From assembly GCA_043820655.1 (NCBI GenBank), contig JBDRDO010000059.1:1-55949 (forward strand): a stretch of DNA of 55,949 nt, in the 5' to 3' direction. Source of the stretch: JAZDEL01 sp043820655 (GTDB taxonomy: Archaea; Iainarchaeota; Iainarchaeia; Iainarchaeales; JAZDEL01). Positions 48,843 through 55,949 of this stretch are shown piece after piece. How positions within the stretch are numbered: the stretch's first letter is position 1; each line of letters begins with the position of its first letter. Below the pieces are notes generated by a model, which was given only the letters and a program-made list of their open reading frames with translations, was not told the origin of the DNA and ran no database searches. Made by a program: the position numbers and the translations under genes.

Positions 48843-49901
48843 TTAGAGTTTCCTGTTTATAAGGTAGTCCGCGAATTCCTTTAATTTTGCCTTTGATTCA
48901 CTTTCATCAATAACGGGATTGAGGCGGTTCCATGCATCTGAAACAAGGTCTGCCGCTGTTTTGCGCGCGTAATCAGCGGAGCCCTGCGTTTTGATAATTT
49001 TAATTGCCCCTTTTATTTCATCCTTTGTGTTTTGCCTTGAGTTCAATATTTCAAGCAGGCGCGCACTTTCGGCTTTCGGGGCATGCGCAAGGGCGTGTAT
49101 TGCAAGGAGGCTGCGCTTTCCCTCCGCAATATCCTCCCCTGTTTCCTTGCCCCACCCCTTTGAGGGGAAGAGGTTAAGGATGTCATCCTGTATCTGGAAG
49201 CCCGTGCCTATTGTTGCCGCAAAATCGCCCAGCGCCTGCACTTTCTTCCCGTCCGCGCCTGCGAGAATTGCGCCGAGCTTTGCCGCAAAGCTTGCAAGCG
49301 TGCCTGTCTTATAATGGCACATTTGCAGGTACTGCTTCTCACTTATCTCGCCGCCCTTCCCATTGTGCCAGTATATGTCCATTGCCTGACCGAATGAGAG
49401 GCGGAGCATTTCCTCGGAATAAACGTCATAGATTTTTACACGCATTTTGTCGCCGAGGTTTTTTGTGTTGCGGTAGAGCAATACTGTCGGGAGGAAGTAA
49501 AGGAGGTTTGCGTCGTTTATTGCGAGGTCCGCCCCATATATTTTATGGGTACATGGCTTTCCGCGCCTTAATTCCGCGCAGTCCTCCACATCATCAACCA
49601 TAATTGTTCCGTTGTGAACAAGTTCCGGGAGAACTGCGAATTCCTCAATGGATTTTGGGTCGCCGCCTGCCGCGCCGCAGGAAAGGAACATAAGTGCCGG
49701 CCTCCACCTCTTTCCGCCCCTTGAAAGGAAATCCCAAATGGGTTCGGCTACAGCGGCGTTTGCGGTTTTTTCATCAGCGTGAAATTTTGCAGGGCCGAGC
49801 GCAAAGTCCAGCCAGTCCTTGCCTATTTTTTTCGGGAAGAATTTCTCTATCTGCACATCAACAAGCCCGGCGATATCCTTCAGGCATGGCTCAACAGCCA
49901 T
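48843..49901 (-). CDS. Polyprenyl diphosphate synthase (GGPP/FPP type)
   Basis: 352 residues of the trans-prenyltransferase family. First Asp-rich motif is MVDDVEDCAELRRGKPC, preceded by GGKRWRPALMFLSCGAAGG; the second is GFQIQDDILNLF. These bind Mg-diphosphate of the allylic substrate. It probably makes geranylgeranyl-PP for the ether lipid pathway (see the synthase at 22959-23738). SD ggaggcgg lies within the end of the upstream gene, two bases from its stop. Confidence 0.92.
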   Translation of the reverse strand: MAVEPCLKDIAGLVDVQIEKFFPKKIGKDWLDFALGPAKFHADEKTANAAVAEPIWDFLSRGGKRWRPALMFLSCGAAGGDPKSIEEFAVLPELVHNGTIMVDDVEDCAELRRGKPCTHKIYGADLAINDANLLYFLPTVLLYRNTKNLGDKMRVKIYDVYSEEMLRLSFGQAMDIYWHNGKGGEISEKQYLQMCHYKTGTLASFAAKLGAILAGADGKKVQALGDFAATIGTGFQIQDDILNLFPSKGWGKETGEDIAEGKRSLLAIHALAHAPKAESARLLEILNSRQNTKDEIKGAIKIIKTQGSADYARKTAADLVSDAWNRLNPVIDESESKAKLKEFADYLINRKL

Positions 49902-49902
49902 G

Positions 49903-52098
49903 CTACCGCCTCCTTTTGCGCATAAGGAAGAATATTATCACTCCCGCAAGTACCGCGGCTATAAGCAGGAGGAGCACTATCACAACAGCGCCTACCCCTA
50001 AAATAACCATGCCCTGATCCATCTGCCCGCCGCCAAAAATAGCGGAAAGGTCAATTACGGGAATCTGCGGCAGCGGGAACTGCATTGTGAATGACGCACC
50101 GTCAACCTGCGCGGAATCGTCAAGCACTATCGGGGGGGCTGTGAACTTATTTATTGTGTCCGCCTGCATCATTGCGTCCGCCTCTTCTTTTGTAAGCTGT
50201 TCAGTAAGGGAGTAATTAATTGTGATTGTTTCGCCGGGGTTTATGTCCTGCCCTGAAAATTTTATTATCGGGTCCTCGCGGAGCACTGAAAATTCCTCTC
50301 CCGATGAGAGCAGGGCTGCGCGCATTGCAAACTCCTTGGGAACAACCTCAATTACATGCAGGCGCACGGCACTGCTTTCATTGTTTGTTACGCTTATGCG
50401 CACCCTTGCCTGGAAATAGGGCTGTGCATCCTGCGCCTGGCTGCTTACCTCAATAATTTCCAGCTTCCTTGTTACAAGGCTATTCTTAACAAGTTCCGCG
50501 GACTGCTGTGCAAGGTCCGCGCGAAGCCCGGTGCCCTGCAGAAGCGGCAGAATCTGGCTCTCGGTGAAAATATATGCCTTTGAGCCCGTGTTCCTTGTTG
50601 TGAAAAGTGCCTCTGCCTTCACATAGGTTGAGGATGCTATTTCCGCAAGTTCCTGTGCGCGTTCATAATCAAGGCCTTTTTCAAATGATGTCTGTGCTGC
50701 CGAGAGGTTTGCATCCGCCCACGAAATCAATTCGCTGAAATAGGGAGTAAGGACCATTTCCTTGTTGAATGCCTTTTCCTTTTCCGCGGCGGAACTTTGT
50801 GCAGCCTCTGCCGAGGAAATTGCTTCAGATGCCGAGGTGCGAACGAGATGCATGTTCTTGAGGGTTATGGAAATGTGCGGCGTTTCCGCGGAATTTCCGG
50901 CCTTGTCAGCCACTGTTGCTTTGAGGGAGTATCTGCCATTTGGGGAGTTTGCCGTGTTCCAGTCATAGGAGTATTTGCCGCCATTCTGCTGGCTGAGCTT
51001 TGTTATTTCAGTCCAGCTGCCTTCAGTTCCATAGTAAAATGTGACGCTTTCAATGCCGGAGCTGAAACCGCCGCCATCTGAAGCCTGCGCGGAAAGGGCA
51101 AGCATGCCGGAAAAATAGCCCCCCTCAGCGGGCGCCGTGAGGGTTATTTCTGGGGGCACGGTGTCATAAGGGAATGTAATGCTCTCATTACAGGGGTCAA
51201 ACTGGGAGTCTTTTGACTCTAATGAAATAACAATATTGCCCTGTTTGGTTAGCGAGAGGTCGTAGCTCCTGCTAAGGGAGGTTATTCCCGTTTCTCCGCT
51301 TGCGAGCGCTGTTTCATTGCCGTCGGGGAGTAAGAGCGAAAGGCTTGCAAAATTAAGCGCCCCTTCAGAGGACAAGTCAAGATTCAATGTGTTTGCTTCG
51401 CGGTCCCAGTTATATGAGAGATTGACATTTGCACTGCAGTATTTTGTTGTTGAAAGGAAACGCTCCTTGCATACATTACCCTGCGTGCCTGTGTTGTCGA
51501 CTGCGGCAAGTATGTAATGGTATGTTTTACCCTCCTCCAGTTCAGTGTCAACGTAAGTTGTGCCTGTGTGGAGCGGCTCTATAAGGGCAACTGTTGAATC
51601 GCGGACGTCCACTATTATGAGGCGGCTTCTGAATATTTTGTAGCCTGCAACTCCGGAAAGCTCGTCAATTGCGGGGTCCCATGTCAGGGTTAGCTCGCCC
51701 TTCGCGGTGGCCTCTATGGCAAGGTTGGTTATGATGCCCGGCTTTGTCGTGTCTATCTGGGTTTTGAAATGCGCGGCATTGCCCCACTCCCCGCCTTCCT
51801 TTGCGCGGAGGTGGAAATGCCATGTGCCCTCCATCTTGTCGGAGGATTCGTATTCCAGTTCTGTTATGTTTTCTGAACTTTCGTCAGGCACGGTGTCAGG
51901 CTCGTGGTCTAGCAGGAAATAGTACTTTGCCGCGCCATCCCCTACCGCATTCCATTCGAATTTCATTTTTCCCGTGTGATACCATTTATCCTGCTCAGGG
52001 TGTGTTGAAGAAGTAATAGAGGGCGTTGCAAGTGCAATGCAGAAGGAGGGCAGAAGAAGGATTGCCAGAATCAAAAATATACATGTGCGCGCGTTCAT
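49903..52098 (-). CDS. Large surface protein with Ig/FN3-like domains and C-terminal anchor
   Basis: 731 residues: signal peptide (TCIFLILAILLLPSFCIALA), an Ig-like domain around 30-115, an FN3-like domain (LTWDPAIDELSGVAGYKIFR, 120-215), further beta domains including an Ig-like PPEITLTAPAEGGYFSG (310-410), a Ser/Ala/Glu helical segment (about 420-500), another beta domain, and a C-terminal helix (VILGVGAVVIVLLLLIAAVL) followed by RKRRR. Orientation suggests the body is outside the cell. It overlaps no gene but carries the SD of the prenyl synthase in its last codons. Function unknown. Confidence 0.72.
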   Translation of the reverse strand: MNARTCIFLILAILLLPSFCIALATPSITSSTHPEQDKWYHTGKMKFEWNAVGDGAAKYYFLLDHEPDTVPDESSENITELEYESSDKMEGTWHFHLRAKEGGEWGNAAHFKTQIDTTKPGIITNLAIEATAKGELTLTWDPAIDELSGVAGYKIFRSRLIIVDVRDSTVALIEPLHTGTTYVDTELEEGKTYHYILAAVDNTGTQGNVCKERFLSTTKYCSANVNLSYNWDREANTLNLDLSSEGALNFASLSLLLPDGNETALASGETGITSLSRSYDLSLTKQGNIVISLESKDSQFDPCNESITFPYDTVPPEITLTAPAEGGYFSGMLALSAQASDGGGFSSGIESVTFYYGTEGSWTEITKLSQQNGGKYSYDWNTANSPNGRYSLKATVADKAGNSAETPHISITLKNMHLVRTSASEAISSAEAAQSSAAEKEKAFNKEMVLTPYFSELISWADANLSAAQTSFEKGLDYERAQELAEIASSTYVKAEALFTTRNTGSKAYIFTESQILPLLQGTGLRADLAQQSAELVKNSLVTRKLEIIEVSSQAQDAQPYFQARVRISVTNNESSAVRLHVIEVVPKEFAMRAALLSSGEEFSVLREDPIIKFSGQDINPGETITINYSLTEQLTKEEADAMMQADTINKFTAPPIVLDDSAQVDGASFTMQFPLPQIPVIDLSAIFGGGQMDQGMVILGVGAVVIVLLLLIAAVLAGVIIFFLMRKRRR

Positions 52099-52154
52099 TT
52101 GAACCCCTAAATAGTGGGGGCGGAAACTAATTTAAAGAGTTAGCCGTGCGGGCG

Positions 52155-53828
52155 TTAAAGCAGTTCTTTCAGGCGCGCGGTTACGCGTTCCTTTCCGAGC
52201 GCAATTATTAAAGTCCCTATGCGCGGGCCGCGTTCCTTTGCAAGGAGTGTAAGGTAAAGCAGTTTGAAAAGGTCGCGCGGCTGTGCGTTGTTCTGCTTTG
52301 CGCTTTCAAATACAATCTGCTGGATTTCATCCGCGGTTTTTGCCTTTGGGAGCAAAGAAAGCAGAGACTCAATTACAGGCCTTAATTCTCTTGCCGGTTC
52401 AAGCGCCTCTTTTGGAACGGCTTTCGCAAAGGAAACCTTAAATTCATCGGGGGCGTAATTTTCAACCCATGTTTTTGCGGAAATTAGTTTTTGTTTCAGC
52501 GCCCGCAGTTCTTCCGCAGAAGGGTTTTTTCCGAGGTGGCCTGTCTGTGCAAGTATTTCGGTTATTTTTCCCAGATCTTTTTCAGGATCCATTAATTGCG
52601 AGAGGAATGCCGCAAATGAATACGGGACCTGCACGGGCATTTTTTTGCCGGGCGTCCCGATGCGCGAGTTAATGTATGCGCGCTTTAACTGCTTTGCTAT
52701 TTTTTCGTTTTCCGCCTTTTCTTTGCCGTAATAAATGCGCTCCGCACGCTCATATCTTTCATTCAGGAGGATAAATGAATTGTCATGCAGGCTGAAGTCT
52801 ACTGCCTTCTGCGGGCGGTACGAGAAATTAAGGTAGCGGAACATTTCCGGCTGTGCCACGGTAAGCCATTCGCTGAGCGTGAATACATTTCCCACAGAGC
52901 CCGCCATTTTTCTTCCCCCCAGCAGGAGAAATTCCGTCGGGAACTGCAGCGGCGGGTTTGTTTTGAAAACTTCCCTGCAAAGGGCCCTGCCAACATCTAC
53001 ACTCCCGCCCTTTGAAAAGTGATCCTTTCCCCCGGATTCAAACGCAACATCGTGCAGCGCCCAGTGCGCAACCCAGTGCACGCGCCAGTGGAGTTTTGCT
53101 TTTCCGTTTAGCGGGGAAATTTTGGACTTATTCCAGCAGGAACAGGAGTAACTGACTTCCTTTCCATCCCATGAAGTTGCGGGCACAAGAATTCCGCACT
53201 TTTCGCAAATAACCTGCACGGGAACAAATGTTTCGGGCTTGTCCGCGCCCGCGACTTTGTTCCACACCAGCACAATCGCCTTTGCATTGTCCAGCGAGAA
53301 CTTAATCAGTTCGTTGAATTTTCCGCGTTTGTAGGTTTCGTAGGCGGAGATTATGTTTATTTCGCCGAGCCCGAAATTCGGGAGCGCTTCCCGCACTTCC
53401 GAAACAAAATAATCCGCCCAGCTTTTACTGCCCTTAACAGGAGATGGGGCGAGATAATATGGCTTTCCGAGGAATTCGTGCTCCCTTTCCTTCGTCACTG
53501 GAATTCCCGCGGGAATTTTATCTATTGGATCGAAATCATCCAAAATGAAATTCTGCCTCACCTTTGCGCCCTTTTCTTTCAGCGCGAGATAAACCGCATT
53601 GGGGGTGAATAGTTCCGCGCGTGCGTTCCCCAAATGCATATAGCCGCTCGGGCTCCACATCCCCTCGCAGACATATTCCCTGCGCTTCTTTTTCAGCATT
53701 TCCTCGGCTACATTGTCGGCCCAGAATGTGCTTTCGGATTCCTTGTCAGGGGCATGGGACTTGCCCTTTGCAATTGCCTTTTCAGCCACTTCGCCCTTTG
53801 CCGCGGCTTTCGCCTTTTGCCTTGCCAT
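52155..53828 (-). CDS. lysS: Lysyl-tRNA synthetase, class I
   Basis: 557 residues of the class I LysRS, typical of archaea and spirochaetes. HIGH-type motif in SPSGYMHLGNARAE, zinc-like pair ICEKCG then CSCW, GGKDHFSKGGS, and the KMSKS-type loop RKMAGSVGNVF. The first 30 residues are a Lys/Ala extension (KAKAAAKGEVAEKAIAKGK). Charges tRNA-Lys. TATA-like cttaatataa lies before the start at 53833-53842. Confidence 0.94.
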   Translation of the reverse strand: MARQKAKAAAKGEVAEKAIAKGKSHAPDKESESTFWADNVAEEMLKKKRREYVCEGMWSPSGYMHLGNARAELFTPNAVYLALKEKGAKVRQNFILDDFDPIDKIPAGIPVTKEREHEFLGKPYYLAPSPVKGSKSWADYFVSEVREALPNFGLGEINIISAYETYKRGKFNELIKFSLDNAKAIVLVWNKVAGADKPETFVPVQVICEKCGILVPATSWDGKEVSYSCSCWNKSKISPLNGKAKLHWRVHWVAHWALHDVAFESGGKDHFSKGGSVDVGRALCREVFKTNPPLQFPTEFLLLGGRKMAGSVGNVFTLSEWLTVAQPEMFRYLNFSYRPQKAVDFSLHDNSFILLNERYERAERIYYGKEKAENEKIAKQLKRAYINSRIGTPGKKMPVQVPYSFAAFLSQLMDPEKDLGKITEILAQTGHLGKNPSAEELRALKQKLISAKTWVENYAPDEFKVSFAKAVPKEALEPARELRPVIESLLSLLPKAKTADEIQQIVFESAKQNNAQPRDLFKLLYLTLLAKERGPRIGTLIIALGKERVTARLKELL

Positions 53829-53870
53829 AATAATTCACTTAATATAACGGGAGTGGGGAAATAGTTAAAT

Positions 53871-54749
53871 TTAATGCTGTGCGGTTTTGCTTTGCCCGAG
53901 GCGGCCGCGGGAGGGGCCTTTTCCAATATGCACTATACAGCCCGCAAGAATGAGAAGCGCACCACCCACTATTAGGTTCCGGGTCAGCGCCTCGCCGAGG
54001 AGCAGTACGGCAAGCGCGATTGCGGAAACCGCAAGAACAACCATTTCAATTGCCGAATAATGGTCGGCATGGATTTTTTCAAGCGCGAATGTTGTGAAGA
54101 GGTACGCGAGACCTGTTGAGATTGCCCCGATGCCTATAAGCCATGGCAGGGCGGGAAACCAGTCGCCTGCGCCCTGCAGTAACGGAAAGGGGAGCAGGAA
54201 TATGCTTGCAAACAGCATTATCCAGAAGATTGTGCTCACTGTGTGCGAGCGGTCTTCAAGGCGCATGAGGACTATTAGCAGGGCGAATGCCACAGCCGCA
54301 AGAAGGGCGAGTGCATTGCCGAACATCTGTTCAGGGGCGAGGGGGTTTATTATTGCAAGACCTGCGAAGGCAACTATGAATGCAATGCCCTCCTGGCGGG
54401 TTATTTTTTCCTTCAAAATGAAAAAGGCAAGCACAGCGGAGAACATGACCCACAGGGAGTGGATAAGGACTGTGTTTGACACGCCTGTGTGGAGGAATGC
54501 CGTGTTGTAAATTGCCTGCTCAGCCGCGAGAAGAAAGCCGATTCCCGCAAAGGCGATAAGGTCACGGGGCGTTTGTTTCAGGAAATGCGGGTCGATGCGC
54601 GGAACAACGATTGCGAGCAGAAGAAGCCCGATGAAAACGCGGAAGAAGGATATTGTCATAATTGGGACATTGCCGCCTATGAATTTCACGAAAATTCCAA
54701 CTGTGCTGAAGCATATTGCGGCAAGCACTGCGTAAAGATAGGGCTTCAT
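53871..54749 (-). CDS. EamA/DMT-family transporter
   Basis: 292 residues with ten predicted helices in two EamA repeats (AAICFSTVGIFVKFI near the start; ALLAAVAFALLIVLMRLED in the middle). Drug/metabolite transporter superfamily; direction and substrate cannot be told. ATG 54749 (MKPYLYAVLAA) is preferred to the earlier ATG, since the A/T box near 54775 lies about 26 bases upstream. Confidence 0.9.
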   Translation of the reverse strand: MKPYLYAVLAAICFSTVGIFVKFIGGNVPIMTISFFRVFIGLLLLAIVVPRIDPHFLKQTPRDLIAFAGIGFLLAAEQAIYNTAFLHTGVSNTVLIHSLWVMFSAVLAFFILKEKITRQEGIAFIVAFAGLAIINPLAPEQMFGNALALLAAVAFALLIVLMRLEDRSHTVSTIFWIMLFASIFLLPFPLLQGAGDWFPALPWLIGIGAISTGLAYLFTTFALEKIHADHYSAIEMVVLAVSAIALAVLLLGEALTRNLIVGGALLILAGCIVHIGKGPSRGRLGQSKTAQH

Positions 54750-54761
54750 GTGCAATAGCAA

Positions 54762-54899
54762 GGGGCAAAGTTGTATTTATTAGTTTCAGTTTTGCGAAAA
54801 GCAGTCCGCGTGAATAGCAGTGCCATCAAGCGCAAAGCGTGAAATGAAGTGCCGTGCTGCCGAGCGCGGCGAGAAGGGGAGTTGTCCGCACACGAACTA
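54762..54899. other. Intergenic stretch with partial repeat
   Basis: This and the following repeat separate the EamA gene from the tRNA. Apart from the EamA promoter region (about 54768-54785), it holds gtgctgccgagc at 54854-54865 followed by gcggcgag, which matches the start of repeat copy B with a three-base gap; the rest has drifted. It may be a decayed extra copy. No coding signal. Confidence 0.4.
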
Positions 54900-54954
54900 G
54901 TGCTGCCGAGCCAGCAGGCGAGGCGCACGGATCGTGCACGGATCCCTCCGTGCA
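54900..54954 (+). repeat. Palindromic repeat, copy B, abutting tRNA-Phe
   Basis: 55 bases, 46 identical to copy A in the L31e gene. It ends exactly where the mature tRNA-Phe 3' end begins on the other strand. Its terminal stem is gcacgga-tccc-tccgtgc. On the tRNA strand this hairpin lies directly downstream of the discriminator base, so it might influence 3' trailer processing or termination, though it lacks a T-run. Confidence 0.75.
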
Positions 54955-54990
54955 TGGGAAGAGCGGGATTTGGACCCGCGACACCATGGT

Positions 54991-55014
54991 TTCTGATTCA
55001 CCCTTATTTTGAAA
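54991..55014 (-). other. tRNA-Phe intron 2, canonical position 37/38
   Basis: 24 bases. Bulge-helix-bulge: outer helix CATGG/CCATG (anticodon stem), central helix CTGA/TCAG of four pairs, three-base bulges AGT and AAA, inner helix TTC/GAA. Cuts within the bulges join CTGAAG to A, giving the standard tRNA-Phe loop CTGAAGA. Confidence 0.88.
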
Positions 55015-55043
55015 CTTCAGCCATGTGCTCTCCCAGACTGAGC

Positions 55044-55079
55044 AAAAGGTAAAACAATAAACTCAAACTATTGCTTTAT
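55044..55079 (-). other. tRNA-Phe intron 1, non-canonical position 9/10
   Basis: 36 bases between U8-A9 and the D-stem. Central helix AAGG/CCTT of four pairs, three-base bulges TAA and TTG, inner helix TAAAGCAATA/TATTGTTTTA of ten pairs with one G-U, and a short outer helix GGG/CTC. Cuts in the bulges give GGGAAGGTA joined to GCTCAG, the normal tRNA-Phe sequence across positions 1-15. Confidence 0.82.
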
Positions 55080-55127
55080 TACCTTCCCACTGGGAGATAC
55101 CCCAATATTTGATTAAAAGAAAGTCTT

Positions 55128-55868
55128 TTAAGCAATAGTTAATTTCAATTTTCTCATTTTCTTAGCACTGTCAAACCCAACAAACCCATAAAACCTTGAG
55201 AGATTGTCTTTTCCCCTGACCTTTAATCGTATCCCTTGGACAACCGCCCCGCATTTCCGCTTATTCTTTCTGGAAAGTAAAAAAGGCACAGTGGATTTAA
55301 TGCCAAAATAATTGAGAAGCCCGCGCCGCATCTGATTCAAGAAAAAGGTGCCACTATCTGTCAAATCCACGGATTTGTGCAATTCAACCGCTATGGATTT
55401 GCCAGCCACATCGATGCCTGCTTCACAATCAAAATATCTCCTCACAAAGGAAGCGAAGAGCTTTTTATCATTTAAAATCCAGGTGGGAATCGAATATTTT
55501 TTCATGACTTTATTGCCGCACGGAACGCCAATCAAAAACAGGCTCTTTGCCAAAGGCCTGTAATTTACGCCGTAATTTTTAGTGTTGTACTGATTAGTAG
55601 TGCAGTCCCGTATTTTTCCTTTCAATCCGAATAATTCGGCGATAGTTTTTTCAAACCTGTTTAACTCACAACGGGAATTTGAACAATAATCAAAACGCCA
55701 TTTTGGATCGCCCTGAAGATGGCCGTCTGCCATTAAATCCGCAACTAATCCTGCGAGTTTTTGCGAGGGAACCAAAGGCAGCCAATGGTTTATTCTATTA
55801 TCAAATTTCAACTTATTATTTCGCGGATATGTTTTGAGAAGGCTTGTAAAATCAACTAGTGCGTCCAT
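55128..55868 (-). CDS. Free-standing LAGLIDADG homing-endonuclease-like protein
   Basis: 246 residues. First motif LAGLVADLMADGH (38-50) with the catalytic Asp near 48; second FASFVRRYFDCEAG (138-151) with Asp147. Between them are GYSNS-like and SIPTWILNDKKLF strands. These two motifs define a monomeric LAGLIDADG endonuclease or an RNA maturase-like derivative. Codons are more A/T-rich than in neighbours, in keeping with a mobile gene. It ends 39 bases upstream of the tRNA-Phe 5' end, outside any intron. TATA tttaatataaag at 55886-55897 fits a leaderless start. Confidence 0.85.
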   Translation of the reverse strand: MDALVDFTSLLKTYPRNNKLKFDNRINHWLPLVPSQKLAGLVADLMADGHLQGDPKWRFDYCSNSRCELNRFEKTIAELFGLKGKIRDCTTNQYNTKNYGVNYRPLAKSLFLIGVPCGNKVMKKYSIPTWILNDKKLFASFVRRYFDCEAGIDVAGKSIAVELHKSVDLTDSGTFFLNQMRRGLLNYFGIKSTVPFLLSRKNKRKCGAVVQGIRLKVRGKDNLSRFYGFVGFDSAKKMRKLKLTIA

Positions 55869-55949
55869 ACATAATAAATTCAGGGTTTAATATAAAGCCC
55901 TTTTCAAGCACACCTCATTTCCCATGCGGTTTTGCCTTAAGTGATTTCC
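55869..55949 (-). promoter_or_regulatory. Promoter of the LAGLIDADG gene
   Basis: On the minus strand the box CTTTATATTAAA (55886-55897) lies about 24 bases before the ATG at 55868. Beyond it to the window edge I see no coding signal, although a neighbouring gene's end could reach into 55910-55949. Confidence 0.5.

Larger units (their letters stand above)
54955..55088 (-). tRNA. tRNA-Phe(GAA) with two introns
   Basis: Minus strand, 134 bases, 74 after removal of 36- and 24-base introns. Acceptor ggaagg-type arm GGGAAGG pairs with TCTTCCC (last pair G-U), U8 A9, D-arm GCTC-AGTCTGGGA-GAGC, anticodon arm CATGG-CTGAAGA-CCATG with anticodon GAA, variable GTGTC, T-arm GCGGG-TCCAAAT-CCCGC, discriminator A. 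No CCA is encoded. G37 is as expected for tRNA-Phe. C in place of U at position 55 is unusual. Both introns have full bulge-helix-bulge motifs. An A/T box catttgattaaa-type region lies near 55100-55115 upstream. Confidence 0.9.

Noticed and set aside
54746..54955. Open frame on the minus strand downstream of the tRNA
   Set aside because: Composition is Arg/Ser/Cys-rich without SD, and it crosses the palindromic repeat and the EamA promoter.

Overview
The window comes from an archaeon, most likely a DPANN-type lineage close to Diapherotrites or Micrarchaeota. The domain is seen directly: archaeal ribosomal proteins (S19e, L39e, L31e, LX), aIF6, prefoldin alpha, PDCD5, SRP54 and FtsY, RadA, RPA, geranylgeranylglyceryl-phosphate synthase, class I lysyl-tRNA synthetase, class III signal peptides, TATA-box promoters and an intron-containing tRNA with bulge-helix-bulge splice motifs. 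The phylum is inference. Some content is bacterial in flavour: a full-length RelA/SpoT protein, a bifunctional RibD, fibre-like secreted proteins and MacB-type ABC transporters.

Layout. 1-10.8 kb: SpoIIM-like membrane protein and RNase P subunit Rnp4, then an envelope region: a leftward operon of three tandem paralogous secreted proteins plus a large MopE/thrombospondin-3 repeat protein, then a rightward pilin-like protein, a small membrane protein and a 699-residue secreted protein. 10.8-15.5 kb: a structured RNA candidate followed by the translation operon S19e-PDCD5-L39e-L31e-aIF6-LX-prefoldin alpha-FtsY, several members with long charged tails. 15.5-27.1 kb: housekeeping genes including a thermophilic-type SSB, a TRAM protein, SRP54, an A24 prepilin peptidase, RibD, RtcA, GGGP synthase, RPA and RadA, with small genes having strong ribosome binding sites. 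27.1-32.5 kb, leftward: ECF transporter S-component with a DUF4430 lipoprotein; fumarase alpha/beta with a ferredoxin, an acyltransferase and a DUF1405 protein; glutaredoxin; an anchored thioredoxin-fold protein.

32.6-41.7 kb: Cys-rich HTH regulator-IscS-IscU, then an anaerobic ribonucleotide reductase operon. NrdD carries a LAGLIDADG intein, and its glycyl-radical domain sits on a separate 54-residue ORF, followed by a redoxin and an NrdG-type activase. Ferredoxin, glutamate dehydrogenase, endonuclease III and triosephosphate isomerase follow. 41.8-48 kb: archaeal Rel and a two-permease MacB-like operon with a CARDB-like exported protein. 48-54.8 kb: KaiC-like ATPase, prenyl synthase, FN3/Ig-like surface protein, LysS and an EamA permease. 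54.8-55.9 kb: a palindromic repeat abutting tRNA-Phe(GAA), which has two introns (9/10 and 37/38), next to a free-standing LAGLIDADG protein.

Themes. Many first genes have a TATA box about 26 nt before the start codon (leaderless or nearly so), while internal operon genes use Shine-Dalgarno sequences built into the preceding stop codon. Strongest leads: the split NrdD with a stand-alone glycyl-radical subunit; a 55-nt palindromic element shared by the L31e coding sequence and the tRNA-Phe 3' flank with a compensatory stem change; the tRNA-Phe with a non-canonical 9/10 intron; and the archaeal Rel with a ruined hydrolase site.
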